In this document: piece after piece, positions 10,165 to 19,550 of the stretch | How the letters are laid out: each line of letters opens with the position of its first letter | Position numbering within the stretch: position 1 is the first letter of the stretch | NCBI GenBank assembly: GCA_001001345.1 | Contig: LCKI01000001.1 | Coordinates: 64,339-121,408 of the forward strand | Direction: 5' to 3' | Origin: Parcubacteria group bacterium GW2011_GWC1_45_14 | GTDB taxonomy: Bacteria; Patescibacteriota; Minisyncoccia; Moranbacterales; GWC2-37-73 | DNA: 57,070 nucleotides | Notes under the pieces: generated by a model | Databases searched by the model: none | Told to the model about the DNA's origin: nothing | What the model saw: the letters and a program-made list of their open reading frames with translations, nothing else | Made by a program: the position numbers and the translations under genes

Positions 10165-10963
10165 GTGATAAGCTTATGTCGTCTTTAGTTTTATTAAGGT
10201 GCTTTACAAATTCAAAACGAGCCTTCTCTGAGCCAAAAAATGCTGAAGCCGGATTAATATCAATAAACCAGTATCGAAGTGTTTTTTTACATAAGATTAG
10301 ATCGAAAGAAAAAACATTCAACTTCAGTGCCTGTTCCAGAATCGAAAGATCTTTTTTAATGGATTGAATCGCGGACATGGGCGGGGCATAATTCTGGGGA
10401 TTGTTTATTAAGAATCCATTAATATAATAAAACTTTATCAAGACCCTATTGGGAGCATTCATGCTTTCTTCTAAGTAAAAGTCTATCTCGTCATTTTTTA
10501 ATGTGTTTATAAAATTAAAAAATGATTGTTTATTATAAAATTCTTGAGTGAATGTTGCCTGTTGCTGACTTTTGGCATAAGCGGGAAATTTTAAAAAAGT
10601 CGCAGCAAGGATTAATGAATTAATAGAATTAGCCGAGATGCTTTCTGGTACCGATAGCCCACTCCTTTTGATGCGTTGCTGTATGCAGAATTTTGATTTT
10701 TCACCGGATAGGAATGTTTTGTTTATTATATGACAAGGGAAATTTTCCAAAAAGGATATATATCTTCCGGAATGCAAGGAATTGGTCAGAAAATAAATCA
10801 CTTTACCATGCCAGTTGAAACTGACGAAGTTATCATTCAGCAATATATCTTCAATGAATAGTATAGTGCAGAATTCTTCTTTGGAATTACACATAGATTG
10901 AATAAGTGCTGCCCCATCAAGATATGGTTCTTTTTTCGATAATATTAATATTATTGTGTTCAT
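10133..10963 (-). CDS. ATP-grasp-like (RimK/ITPK-type) protein
   Basis: KSKFCIQQRIKRSGLSVPESI and WFIDINPASAFFG pattern typical of ATP-grasp C-terminal lobe; divergent. Confidence 0.6.
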   Translation of the reverse strand: MNTIILILSKKEPYLDGAALIQSMCNSKEEFCTILFIEDILLNDNFVSFNWHGKVIYFLTNSLHSGRYISFLENFPCHIINKTFLSGEKSKFCIQQRIKRSGLSVPESISANSINSLILAATFLKFPAYAKSQQQATFTQEFYNKQSFFNFINTLKNDEIDFYLEESMNAPNRVLIKFYYINGFLINNPQNYAPPMSAIQSIKKDLSILEQALKLNVFSFDLILCKKTLRYWFIDINPASAFFGSEKARFEFVKHLNKTKDDISLSLIPEQIYTKK

Positions 10964-11016
10964 TGAAATATAAAGTTAATTAGAGGATATTATGCTATAA
11001 TTACATTAATGTCAAC

Positions 11017-11234
11017 CTATGCCTGTCGATGAGATGTCGTATCTGTTCAAGAAATTCTCCCGCGGAAAAGACACCGGCAGGCTCCACGCCAGCGGAACCG
11101 GAACCGGACTCGGACTTTATGTCGGCAAAAACATCGTCGACGCCCACCACGGAAAAGTCTGGGTGGAATCCGACGGGGAAGGCAAAGGCTCGAGGTTTAT
11201 CATCGAACTTCCGATAGAGCAACCGGCAGGGTAA
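11017..11234 (+). pseudogene. 3' fragment of a histidine kinase (HATPase_c C-terminus)
   Basis: PVDEMSYLFKKFSRGKDTGRLHASGTGTGLGLYVGKNIVDAHHGKVWVESDGEGKGSRFIIELPIEQPAG, near-duplicate of 6349..6553; no upstream kinase sequence. Confidence 0.88.
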
Positions 11235-11288
11235 ACAATTTTGAAATTTAGAATTTAAATTTTGATTGAATTTAGAATTTAAAAAAAT

Positions 11289-11825
11289 ATGGAAATCGAA
11301 TTAAGAGCGAAAGTCTCAAACCCGCAATTATTGGAAGAAAAATTGAAAGGATTGTCTGGTATTGTTGAGAAAAAAAGTAATGAACGTCAGGTTGATACTT
11401 ACTTGAAACAAGAAAATGACGAAGAAAGGAAAATGATAGTTCGTATTCGTAAGAATTACGAAAAGAATAGTGCTATATTGACTTTCAAGGGTAAGTCTAA
11501 AAATGAACATGATATAGCTTGGCAGGATTACGATACTCCTATTGAGGATCCTGAGAGGTTGGAGAGCGTACTCGTTAACAACGGATATGTGTATGTTTGC
11601 TTGATTGATAAGGTTAGGCAAAGTTTTGGATATGGAGATTTCGAAATCAATATTGATAATATCCGTGATTTAGGATTATTTGTTGAAATTGAAAAACAAG
11701 GCGAGGAGGATAGCGTTGAAGTGGTGAAAAAAGAAATCATAGAATTATTAAGCACTCTTGGTATAAGTGAGTCTGATATTATTACTCAGGGATATGTGCA
11801 ATTGGTTTTGAATAAGGAAAAATAA
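11289..11825 (+). CDS. CYTH domain protein (class IV adenylate cyclase CyaB-like)
   Basis: MEIELRAKV start, RQVDTYL, RIRKN, FEINIDNIRDLGLFVEIEK. Confidence 0.85.
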   Translation: MEIELRAKVSNPQLLEEKLKGLSGIVEKKSNERQVDTYLKQENDEERKMIVRIRKNYEKNSAILTFKGKSKNEHDIAWQDYDTPIEDPERLESVLVNNGYVYVCLIDKVRQSFGYGDFEINIDNIRDLGLFVEIEKQGEEDSVEVVKKEIIELLSTLGISESDIITQGYVQLVLNKEK

Positions 11826-11888
11826 TTTCATCATTAAGGAATTGGAATTTGATTCAAAATTCAAAATTCTAAATTCAAAATTAAATTC

Positions 11889-12344
11889 ATGAAGGTTCAA
11901 GACATCATGACCAAGGATGTGATCACGGTTCCTGTTGACGGGCCGATCGATCTCGTAGCGCGCATTCTTATTGAAAACAGGATCCATGGGATTCCGGTCG
12001 TTGATGACAGCGGGAAGCTCGTTGGTATCGTCACTGAGACGGATTTTTTCACCAAGGATTCCGCGAAGTTTAATCTGCTCTCGTACATCGAATTTATCAG
12101 GAAAAACAAGCCTGCTGGCCAGATGACCAAGGAAGAAAAAGACCACATCATAAGTTTAATCAATTCGACCGTCGCCGACATCATGTCGGACAAATGCGTG
12201 ACAGTGGATCAGGAGGATGAGATTGAGAAACTCTTGGGGGTTTTTCGGGAAACCAGGCTCAGTTCCATTCCGGTAGTGGACGGTGAAGGGGTTTTGAGAG
12301 GAATTATAACCCGTTCGGACGTGATCAAGACGATCCGGATTTAG
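11889..12344 (+). CDS. Tandem CBS domain protein
   Basis: DIMTKDVITVPVDGPI...IHGIPVVDDSGKLVGIVTETD and second CBS IMSDKCVTVDQEDEI...SIPVVDGEGVLRGIITRSD. Confidence 0.93.
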   Translation: MKVQDIMTKDVITVPVDGPIDLVARILIENRIHGIPVVDDSGKLVGIVTETDFFTKDSAKFNLLSYIEFIRKNKPAGQMTKEEKDHIISLINSTVADIMSDKCVTVDQEDEIEKLLGVFRETRLSSIPVVDGEGVLRGIITRSDVIKTIRI

Positions 12345-12427
12345 GGGTTCATTGGGATTTTTATTTTAATGTTAAAAATTCGATAAATTAACTTTTCTTC
12401 GCATGAAGAAAAGTTACAAAAGAAATG

Positions 12428-12554
12428 CCGCACGTGCTCGCGCTGGCCGGATTCTGGCGCTTAATCGCTAAAATTTACACTCCGCTGCGCTGCGTTTCAA
12501 AATTTCTTCACGCTCACGCGCTTGAATCCGGAAACGCGCTTCGCAATGTGCGGA
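12428..12554. repeat. Long imperfect inverted-repeat intergenic element (GC-rich)
   Basis: ccgcac...gtgcgg ends, inner ccggattc...gaatccgg and aaaattt arms, cgctgcgctgcg core. Confidence 0.55.
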
Positions 12555-12571
12555 GATGGGATACGAAATAC

Positions 12572-12599
12572 AAAAAACGCCACAAGGGTGTTTTTTTGT
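12572..12599 (+). terminator. Terminator-like hairpin
   Basis: aaaaaacgccacaagggtgttttttt. Confidence 0.55.
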
Positions 12600-12675
12600 T
12601 GATTTTAAGTAGGAATTAGTATAATATGCAGATATCCTAATAAGCTAATGAAGCTACAAGCTACAAGCTATTCAT

Positions 12676-13911
12676 ATGAAACAATCCCGACTTACTACCA
12701 AGACTAGGAAAGAGGCGCCGAAGGACGAGGTCAGCCTCAACGCCCAGCTTCTGATGCGCGCAGGATTCGTGGATAAACTCACAGCGGGAGTGTATTCTTT
12801 CTTGCCTTTGGGATTTAGGGTGCTCAAAAAAATCGAAAACATCATCCGCGAAGAGATGGTCGCCGTGGGCGGACAGGAGATTTTGATGCCGACGCTTCAC
12901 CCCAAAGCGAATTGGGAGCAGACCGGAAGATGGGACACTATGGACGACCTCTATAAAGTCGAGGACGCGAGCGGAAGGCAGTTCGGACTTGGGCCGACCC
13001 ATGAGGAAGTCGTGGTTCCCTTGATGCAGAAATTCGCCAACTCATATAAGGATTTCCCTTTCGCGGTTTTCCAGATCCAAAACAAATTTCGTATGGAGCT
13101 TCGTGCCAAATCGGGGCTGATGCGTGGGAGGGAATTTTTTATGAAGGATCTTTATTCTTTCCATTTGGACGAGAAGGACATGGATGAATATTACGAAAAA
13201 GTGAAAGCTGCCTACGTCAGGATTTTCCAACGGGCGGGCATCGGGGAAAAAACCCATCTGACTTTCGCGTCCGGGGGATCCTTTTCAAAATACTCCCATG
13301 AATTCCAGACAGTCAGCGGTGCTGGCGAGGATCTGATTTATATTTGCCAGAAATGTTCGACCGCGATCAACAAGGAAATCAAGGAGGAAACGCCGGTTTG
13401 CCCCGAATGCGGAGGAGCCGATTTTTCCGAGGAGAAAGCGATCGAAACCGGAAACATCTTCAAGCTCAAAACGAAGTTCTCCGCCCCTTTCGGTTTGGAA
13501 ATCTCCGATGAAAAGGGAGAGAAGAAAACTGTCATCATGGGATGCTATGGGATCGGACTTAACCGTATGATGGGAACGGTCGTGGAGCTTTTCTCCGATG
13601 AGAAGGGGATCGTTTGGCCGCAGTCCATCGCTCCTTTCGCCGTCCATTTGATTTCTCTGAATCAGGATGAGGAAGCGCAGAGGATTTATGAACAGCTCCA
13701 AAGAGAAGGGATCGAAGTGCTATTCGACGACCGCGACGCGAGGGCCGGGGAGAAATTCGCCGATTCCGACCTTATCGGAATTCCATGGCGCGTGGTGGTG
13801 AGCGGCAAGACGATTTCCGCCGGCGGAGTGGAAGTGAAAAAGAGAAGCGAGGAAAAAGCGGAAGTGATGAGTGTGGAGGAATTGCTCAGGAAGATGAAAA
13901 TTGGAAAATAG
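12676..13911 (+). CDS. proS: Prolyl-tRNA synthetase
   Basis: Class II motifs: ...GVYSFLPLGFRVLKKIENIIREEM, FGLGPTHEEVV, QIQNKFRMELRAKSGLMRGREFFMKDLYSF; C-terminal anticodon domain. Confidence 0.95.
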   Translation: MKQSRLTTKTRKEAPKDEVSLNAQLLMRAGFVDKLTAGVYSFLPLGFRVLKKIENIIREEMVAVGGQEILMPTLHPKANWEQTGRWDTMDDLYKVEDASGRQFGLGPTHEEVVVPLMQKFANSYKDFPFAVFQIQNKFRMELRAKSGLMRGREFFMKDLYSFHLDEKDMDEYYEKVKAAYVRIFQRAGIGEKTHLTFASGGSFSKYSHEFQTVSGAGEDLIYICQKCSTAINKEIKEETPVCPECGGADFSEEKAIETGNIFKLKTKFSAPFGLEISDEKGEKKTVIMGCYGIGLNRMMGTVVELFSDEKGIVWPQSIAPFAVHLISLNQDEEAQRIYEQLQREGIEVLFDDRDARAGEKFADSDLIGIPWRVVVSGKTISAGGVEVKKRSEEKAEVMSVEELLRKMKIGK

Positions 13912-14032
13912 ATAAGTTAAAAAACTCTTCGTGGAAAGCGGAGAGTTTTTGTTTTATGCTATTTCATTTTTGCTTGGAATGGGTTATATTGGTTGAAATA
14001 GTTTTAACACGAGTAATAAAAATTTCAATATT

Positions 14033-14956
14033 ATGCAAATAACACTTTCACAATATGCAGGGTTCTGTGAGGGGGTCGGAAGGGCGTATGACATGGTCGA
14101 GAAGATCGCCAATGATCCCAAAGTGAAAAGGCCGATTGCGGTGCTGGGTTCCCTGGTGCACAACAACGACGTGGTGAAAAGGATCGAGAAATTGGGAGTG
14201 CTTAAAGTCGAGATAGAAGGAACTTTGGAAGAAACCCTGGATAAGGTCAAGGGGAAGGTGAAAACCTTGGTGATCACGGCGCACGGTATGGGACCGAGGA
14301 TTTATGATTTGGCCAGGGAAAAAGGATTTGATTTGGTGGACACGACCTGTCCGCGGGTTCTCAAGGTGCAAAGATTGGCCAAACTTTTTTTCGACAAGAT
14401 GAGCCAGATCGTGATCATTGGGGAAAAGGACCATAAGGAAGTGAAAGGAATCAACGAGTGGGCCCAGCGAAAAGCGATTTTTGTGGAAAACGAACAGGAG
14501 CTCAATGATATAAAATTGGATGCGAAAAAGAATATAGTGGTGCTTTCGCAAACGACGCAGGACCAGGAATTCGTGGAGCACGCTTCCAATGTCATCAAGG
14601 AGAAATATCCGAAGGTGGAAGTTTTCGATTCCATTTGCCTCACGACCCATCATCGCCAGACGGAGGTCAAGCAGTTGGCCAGGGAAAACGACGTCATGGT
14701 CGTGATCGGAGCCCCTGAAAGCGCCAATTCCAACCGTCTCCATGAGATTTCCGAAAGGGTGAATGGAAAAACCCATTTCATCGAAAGGGCGGACCAGCTT
14801 GAAAAAAAATGGTTTTCATCCTGCCGAAAAGTCGGGATAAGCGCCGGCGCCTCCACCCCTTCTTGGGTTATTGATGAGGTTGTCGCAGAAATAAAAGGTT
14901 TTGGAGAGGAGTTAAATGTTCTGCATACTTCTTCTGGATGCGAATCCTCTTTGTAA
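14033..14956 (+). CDS. ispH: 4-hydroxy-3-methylbut-2-enyl diphosphate reductase
   Basis: GFCEGVGRAYDMV, GSLVHNNDVV, ITAHGMGP, DTTCPRVLKVQ, GISAGASTPSWVIDEV. Confidence 0.93.
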   Translation: MQITLSQYAGFCEGVGRAYDMVEKIANDPKVKRPIAVLGSLVHNNDVVKRIEKLGVLKVEIEGTLEETLDKVKGKVKTLVITAHGMGPRIYDLAREKGFDLVDTTCPRVLKVQRLAKLFFDKMSQIVIIGEKDHKEVKGINEWAQRKAIFVENEQELNDIKLDAKKNIVVLSQTTQDQEFVEHASNVIKEKYPKVEVFDSICLTTHHRQTEVKQLARENDVMVVIGAPESANSNRLHEISERVNGKTHFIERADQLEKKWFSSCRKVGISAGASTPSWVIDEVVAEIKGFGEELNVLHTSSGCESSL

Positions 14957-14969
14957 ACAACCAAAAATC

Positions 14970-15090
14970 AAGATACAAGAAACAAATAAAATACAATAAC
15001 CAAATTTCAATATTCAATCTGTTTGCAATTTCGCAAATTGCGATTTGGGATTTGCTTGGTCATTGTATCTTGGTTATTGTTTCTCATGGC
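14970..15090. repeat. Imperfect inverted-repeat element of quasi-repeated words (GATACAAGAAACAAATA-type)
   Basis: Left arm agaaacaaataaaatacaataaccaaatttc; right-arm reverse complement agaaacaataaccaagatacaatgaccaagc; central gcaattt/aaattgc hairpin. Confidence 0.6.
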
Positions 15091-15171
15091 TGACAAGGGC
15101 AGTCATATTTGCCTTTTTGCCTGTTTTAAAGTATATTTTACCTATAGGTAAAAATAATTTTACGCGTTTTT

Positions 15172-15969
15172 ATGGCGAAGATACTCCTTGTCGAAGACGA
15201 TCCGATGATAGCTGAAATATATCAGAACAAGTTCGGTTCGGTCGGTTTCGAGGTGGTGACCGCAAAAACAGGAAAAGAAGTATTGAAATACGTCAGCCAG
15301 GATAAATTCGACCTGGTTCTTTTGGATATGGTGCTTCCCGAGATGAGCGGAATGGATGTGCTCAAGGAAATCAAGGGAAGCGGAAACTATGACAAGAGCG
15401 TGAAAATAATCATATTCAGCAATTTAAGTGAGCTGGAGACGCAACAGGAAGCTTTGAAAAACGGAGCGGACGGATTCATTAGTAAAAACCAATATAGTCC
15501 TTCGGAGTTGGTGGGGGAGATCCAAAGGCTGCTGAATCAATTCGCGGAGCAGGAGAAAAACAGAAATAGGCAAGAGGGGAATTTGGGTGACAATGATAAA
15601 AAAGGAAAAATCTTGCTAATAGAGGATGAGGAGATATTCCTGGAAATGTTTGGGAAGAAGCTGGAGGATGACGGATACGAGGTGACGAGAGCGAATAATG
15701 GCGCTTGGGGAGCGAAGGAAGCGCTGGAAGGGGATTATGACGTTATCATCACGGATCTGATTATGCCGGCGATGAGCGGAGAGGAAATAATCGCCAAATT
15801 GAAATCCGATGAAAAAACCAAGAATATTCCTATCATCGCAATCTCAGCATCGGTGACGGACGAGAAGGAAACGGAAATCAGGAATATGGGCGTGGAAGAA
15901 TTTTTCTCCAAGACGCGCATTGTCCCGAGCGACCTTTCCAGGAGGGTCGGGGAGCTTTTGAAGAAGTAA
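15172..15969 (+). CDS. Tandem double receiver (REC-REC) response regulator without output domain
   Basis: Two REC modules: KILLVEDDPMIAEIY...LLDMVLPEMSG... and KILLIEDEEIFLEMF...ITDLIMPAMSG. Confidence 0.93.
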   Translation: MAKILLVEDDPMIAEIYQNKFGSVGFEVVTAKTGKEVLKYVSQDKFDLVLLDMVLPEMSGMDVLKEIKGSGNYDKSVKIIIFSNLSELETQQEALKNGADGFISKNQYSPSELVGEIQRLLNQFAEQEKNRNRQEGNLGDNDKKGKILLIEDEEIFLEMFGKKLEDDGYEVTRANNGAWGAKEALEGDYDVIITDLIMPAMSGEEIIAKLKSDEKTKNIPIIAISASVTDEKETEIRNMGVEEFFSKTRIVPSDLSRRVGELLKK

Positions 15970-16023
15970 TTCTAATCTGCGAATAGATTCTAATCAACAA
16001 ATTGCTAATATTTACAAAAAAGT

Positions 16024-17463
16024 ATGAAACGCATTTTTATTGAAGAGACGGTCAAGTATGTGGGGGAAGTCGTGAAGTTGGCAGGTTGGGTGCACAACCG
16101 CCGAGACCACGGGAAGATCATTTTTATCGATCTTCGCGATAAGACCGGAATCATCCAGACCGTGGTCATTCCTGACCACGTGGATGTTTATGAAGAAGCC
16201 AAAAAAATCCGCAATGAATTTGTGATCGAAATCGAGGGTCTCGTGAAGGAAAGACCGCAGAGCGCCAGGAACGAGAAATCGGTTACCGGCGGGGTGGAAA
16301 TGGAAATCGAAAAACTCTCCATTCTTAACGAGTGCAAAGCTTTACCTTTTGAGATAAACAAGGACACTAGGGATGTGAGTGAGGAACTGAGGCTCAAACA
16401 CAGATATCTGGATCTTAGAACCGAGAGGATGAAAAACAATGTCTTCCAGCGTGGAAAAATAACCAAGTTTTTCAGGGACCATTTGGAAAAAGAAGGATTT
16501 TTGGAGGTAGAGACTCCGGTGCTTGGAAAGTCCACTGCGGAAGGAGCGCGCGACTATATCGTGCCGTCCAGGATCTACAAAGGAAAATTCTATGCCTTGC
16601 CCCAGTCCCCACAGCAATACAAACAACTTTTGATGACCGCTGGAATAGAAAGATATTTCCAGGTCGCCAAATGTTTCCGCGATGAAGACACCCGAGGGGA
16701 TCGCCAGCCGGAATTTACCCAATTGGACTTGGAAATGAGCTTTGTGGAGCAGGAGGATGTCATGAATACTATCGAAACCATGCTCATCAAGACGGTGACG
16801 GAGCTTTATCCTGAAAAGAAAATCCAGGCTATTCCTTTCCCTCGCATAACGTACAAGGATGCGATGGAAAAATATGGAAGCGACAGGCCGGATAGTAGGA
16901 CCGACAAAAACGATCCGAACCTTCTGGCATTCTGCTGGGTCGTCGATTTCCCGTTTTTTGAAAAAGATGAAAATTCCACGACCGGTTGGACATTCACCCA
17001 TAATCCGTTTTCTTCCCCGAAACCTGAGCATATGCAGATGCTGATGGATAAGAAGGATGTGGCTGAAATTTTGACGACACAATATGACGTCGTGCTTAAC
17101 GGTTACGAGGTTGGAGGTGGAAGCATTCGAAATCACAGACCCGAAGCGCTCAAGAAAGTTTTGGATATCATGGGAATTCCCGAGGAAAGGGTTCAGAGGG
17201 AATATGGCCACATGTTGGAAGCTTTCGAAATGGGAACCCCTCCGCACGGAGGAATAGCTCTTGGATTCGACAGATTAGTCATGCTTCTTCAGAACGAACC
17301 GAACATCCGCGAGGTCATTCCTTTCGCCAAGAATGGTGAAGCTGAGGATATGCTGATGGGCGCGCCGAGTGCGGTTGAGGAAAGACAGCTTTCCGAAGTC
17401 GGGATAAGGGTTCCCAAACTTGCCGTTAAAACTAAAAAGCCAGCCAAGAAAAAAATTATCTAG
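16024..17463 (+). CDS. aspS: Aspartyl-tRNA synthetase lacking the GAD insertion domain
   Basis: AGWVHNRRDHGKIIFIDLRDKTG, FLEVETPVL, FRDEDTRGDRQPEFTQLDLEMSF, GIALGFDRLVM. Confidence 0.95.
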   Translation: MKRIFIEETVKYVGEVVKLAGWVHNRRDHGKIIFIDLRDKTGIIQTVVIPDHVDVYEEAKKIRNEFVIEIEGLVKERPQSARNEKSVTGGVEMEIEKLSILNECKALPFEINKDTRDVSEELRLKHRYLDLRTERMKNNVFQRGKITKFFRDHLEKEGFLEVETPVLGKSTAEGARDYIVPSRIYKGKFYALPQSPQQYKQLLMTAGIERYFQVAKCFRDEDTRGDRQPEFTQLDLEMSFVEQEDVMNTIETMLIKTVTELYPEKKIQAIPFPRITYKDAMEKYGSDRPDSRTDKNDPNLLAFCWVVDFPFFEKDENSTTGWTFTHNPFSSPKPEHMQMLMDKKDVAEILTTQYDVVLNGYEVGGGSIRNHRPEALKKVLDIMGIPEERVQREYGHMLEAFEMGTPPHGGIALGFDRLVMLLQNEPNIREVIPFAKNGEAEDMLMGAPSAVEERQLSEVGIRVPKLAVKTKKPAKKKII

Positions 17464-17504
17464 GGTAATGGGGGTTATAAGGGGTAAAACAAAAAGAAAA
17501 CTTC

Positions 17505-18800
17505 ATGCCAATCGAGCAAAAACATCATGAGAGGATAGATAAAAAGAAGATAAAACTCATCACCTTCCTCGCCTTTCTAATGGGGATAGGGGGATCTTCT
17601 TTGTATTACGTGATTTCCAGCTACCTCGAAGAGTCCGTAGGGGAAAACAATGTGGGCTTGGTTTATTCCGTGACCTATCTGGCGCTTTTCTTTTTGCTCC
17701 TCAATTTCCATAAACTGATAAACAAGTTCGGCAAGGCCAGGATATTTTTCGTGTTGCAGTTCGTCAAGATCATAATCCTGACGATGCTGGGACTCCTGCC
17801 GATTTCAAGCCTGGACGCCATCCTTATCGTTGGATATCTTATGCTCTCCTACATTACTTGGGTGGAGATGGATATCATTTTGGAAAGCTTCTCAATGGAC
17901 AAGATATCCGGGCGGATTAGGGGCATCTATCTGGCGGTCCACTCCCTGGGGTATATGGTCGGACCGATCATATCTACCCAGCTTCTGGGGAATTTCGGAT
18001 TCCCGAGCGTTTTCCTTTTCGGCATGCTGCTCAACTCCGTTTTCCTGGTGATGACCCTCTTGCATTTCAGGATGATGAAAACGGAGATGCGCGAAGTCCC
18101 CGGCATTTGGAAGCTCTTGGGAAAAATCATGAGGGACAGGAATATGGCTGGCATTTATCTGGTGTCTTTCGTGCTGGAACTCTTCTATGCCTTCATGGTC
18201 ATTTATATGCCGATATATCTCTTGGGTCTGGGTTTCAGCTGGGCGCAGATAGGTCTTATGCTATCTTTGATACACATCCCGTTCATCGTTTTGCAATATC
18301 CCGCGGGAATGTTGGCGGACAAGAAATTCGGCGAGAAGGAAATGATCATAGGCGCCCTTTTGCTGCTGGGGATCTCCACCTCGCTCATCTATTTTATCCA
18401 AAGCACGGATTTTTTCGTTTGGCTTGCGGTACTTATATTTACTAGGGTAGGAGCTTCCCTGGTCGACATACTCCGGGATTCATATTTTTACAAGAAGGTG
18501 GACGCGGGGGATATAGACCTCATCGATTTTTTCAGGACGGCCAGTCCGGTCGCGTTCATCCTGGGGCCTATGATGGCTTCGCTTCTGCTGCTTTTCTTTC
18601 CGATGAACGTCGTCTTCGTTTTTGTCGGAGTGATAATTCTCTTGGGCGTGCTGCCGGCCATGGGTTTGGCGGACAATCTTTCCGAGGAGGAAATCATGGT
18701 CAAGAACGGGGCGAAGACCGCCGTGAGCCGTTGGAATTTTTGGAAAGCTCTGGAGAGAAGGTTCGTCATCAGCAAGGTAATTAAGACCGGAAGATTTTAG
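17505..18800 (+). CDS. Major facilitator superfamily transporter
   Basis: 12-TM-like hydrophobicity, 431 aa, RIRGIYLAVHSLGYMVGPIIS. Confidence 0.8.
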   Translation: MPIEQKHHERIDKKKIKLITFLAFLMGIGGSSLYYVISSYLEESVGENNVGLVYSVTYLALFFLLLNFHKLINKFGKARIFFVLQFVKIIILTMLGLLPISSLDAILIVGYLMLSYITWVEMDIILESFSMDKISGRIRGIYLAVHSLGYMVGPIISTQLLGNFGFPSVFLFGMLLNSVFLVMTLLHFRMMKTEMREVPGIWKLLGKIMRDRNMAGIYLVSFVLELFYAFMVIYMPIYLLGLGFSWAQIGLMLSLIHIPFIVLQYPAGMLADKKFGEKEMIIGALLLLGISTSLIYFIQSTDFFVWLAVLIFTRVGASLVDILRDSYFYKKVDAGDIDLIDFFRTASPVAFILGPMMASLLLLFFPMNVVFVFVGVIILLGVLPAMGLADNLSEEEIMVKNGAKTAVSRWNFWKALERRFVISKVIKTGRF

Positions 18801-18810
18801 GAAATCCAAT

Positions 18811-19527
18811 ATGACATACAATATCAGAATAGAACAATTCGAAGGGCCGCTGGATCTTTTGCTCCAGCTGATAGAGCAGGAGAAGCTGGACATTACCAGG
18901 GTCAGTCTTTCTCATGTGGCGGACCAATATTTGGAATATATCGGGAACCGCGAGAATATTTCCCTGGAGAACCTCTCGCAGTTTCTGTCCGTGGCTTCCA
19001 AGTTGATCCTTATCAAGTCCAAAGCGCTTCTGCCGCTTCTTCGTTTTTCCGAGGAGGAAGAGGAGGAAATAAAAGACCTCGAGCACCAGTTAGCTGAATA
19101 TAAGAAATTCAAAGATATCTCCTTGAAAGTGGGGGAATTGGTGGATGCAGGCAGGATTTGTTTTTCCCGGGACAGTTATGTTGGCTTCGAATCGGTTTTT
19201 TGTCCGCCGGAAAATATCGCGGCCGAGGATTTGAAAAAGGCTTTTGAAAAGGTTTTGGGCGGCATCCCTATTTTGGAAAAATTGGAAGAGGATGTCGTGA
19301 AGGAGATCCTGACTTTGGAAGACAAGATACTCCATCTCCAGGCGACATTGAGAAAAAAAGTGGAATCCACCTTTTCTGAAATGGTCGCCAGCTCTAAAGA
19401 CAGGATCGAAGTGGTGGTTTCCTTTCTGGCTTTATTGGAACTGGTCAAACAGAAGGTGATCAATGTGGAGCAGGACGGAATTTTCCAGGAAATAAGGATG
19501 AAGCACGCGAAAGTTGAGCATGAATAA
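18811..19527 (+). CDS. scpA: Segregation and condensation protein A
   Basis: YNIRIEQFEGPLDLLLQLIEQEKLDI; adjacent to scpB. Confidence 0.95.
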   Translation: MTYNIRIEQFEGPLDLLLQLIEQEKLDITRVSLSHVADQYLEYIGNRENISLENLSQFLSVASKLILIKSKALLPLLRFSEEEEEEIKDLEHQLAEYKKFKDISLKVGELVDAGRICFSRDSYVGFESVFCPPENIAAEDLKKAFEKVLGGIPILEKLEEDVVKEILTLEDKILHLQATLRKKVESTFSEMVASSKDRIEVVVSFLALLELVKQKVINVEQDGIFQEIRMKHAKVEHE

Positions 19528-19550
19528 AAATTTAAATTTTTTTGAAAATT

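Noticed and set aside
12425-12619. 64-aa ORF MPHVLALAGFW...
   Set aside because: Lies inside an imperfect inverted-repeat element and terminator; no SD and no family resemblance.
16342-17247. 301-aa minus-strand ORF antisense to aspS
   Set aside because: Antisense to a well-supported synthetase with no family motifs; typical shadow ORF. The same applies to minus-strand ORFs over enolase/PfkB (25309-26739), lysS, polX, serS and rpoA.
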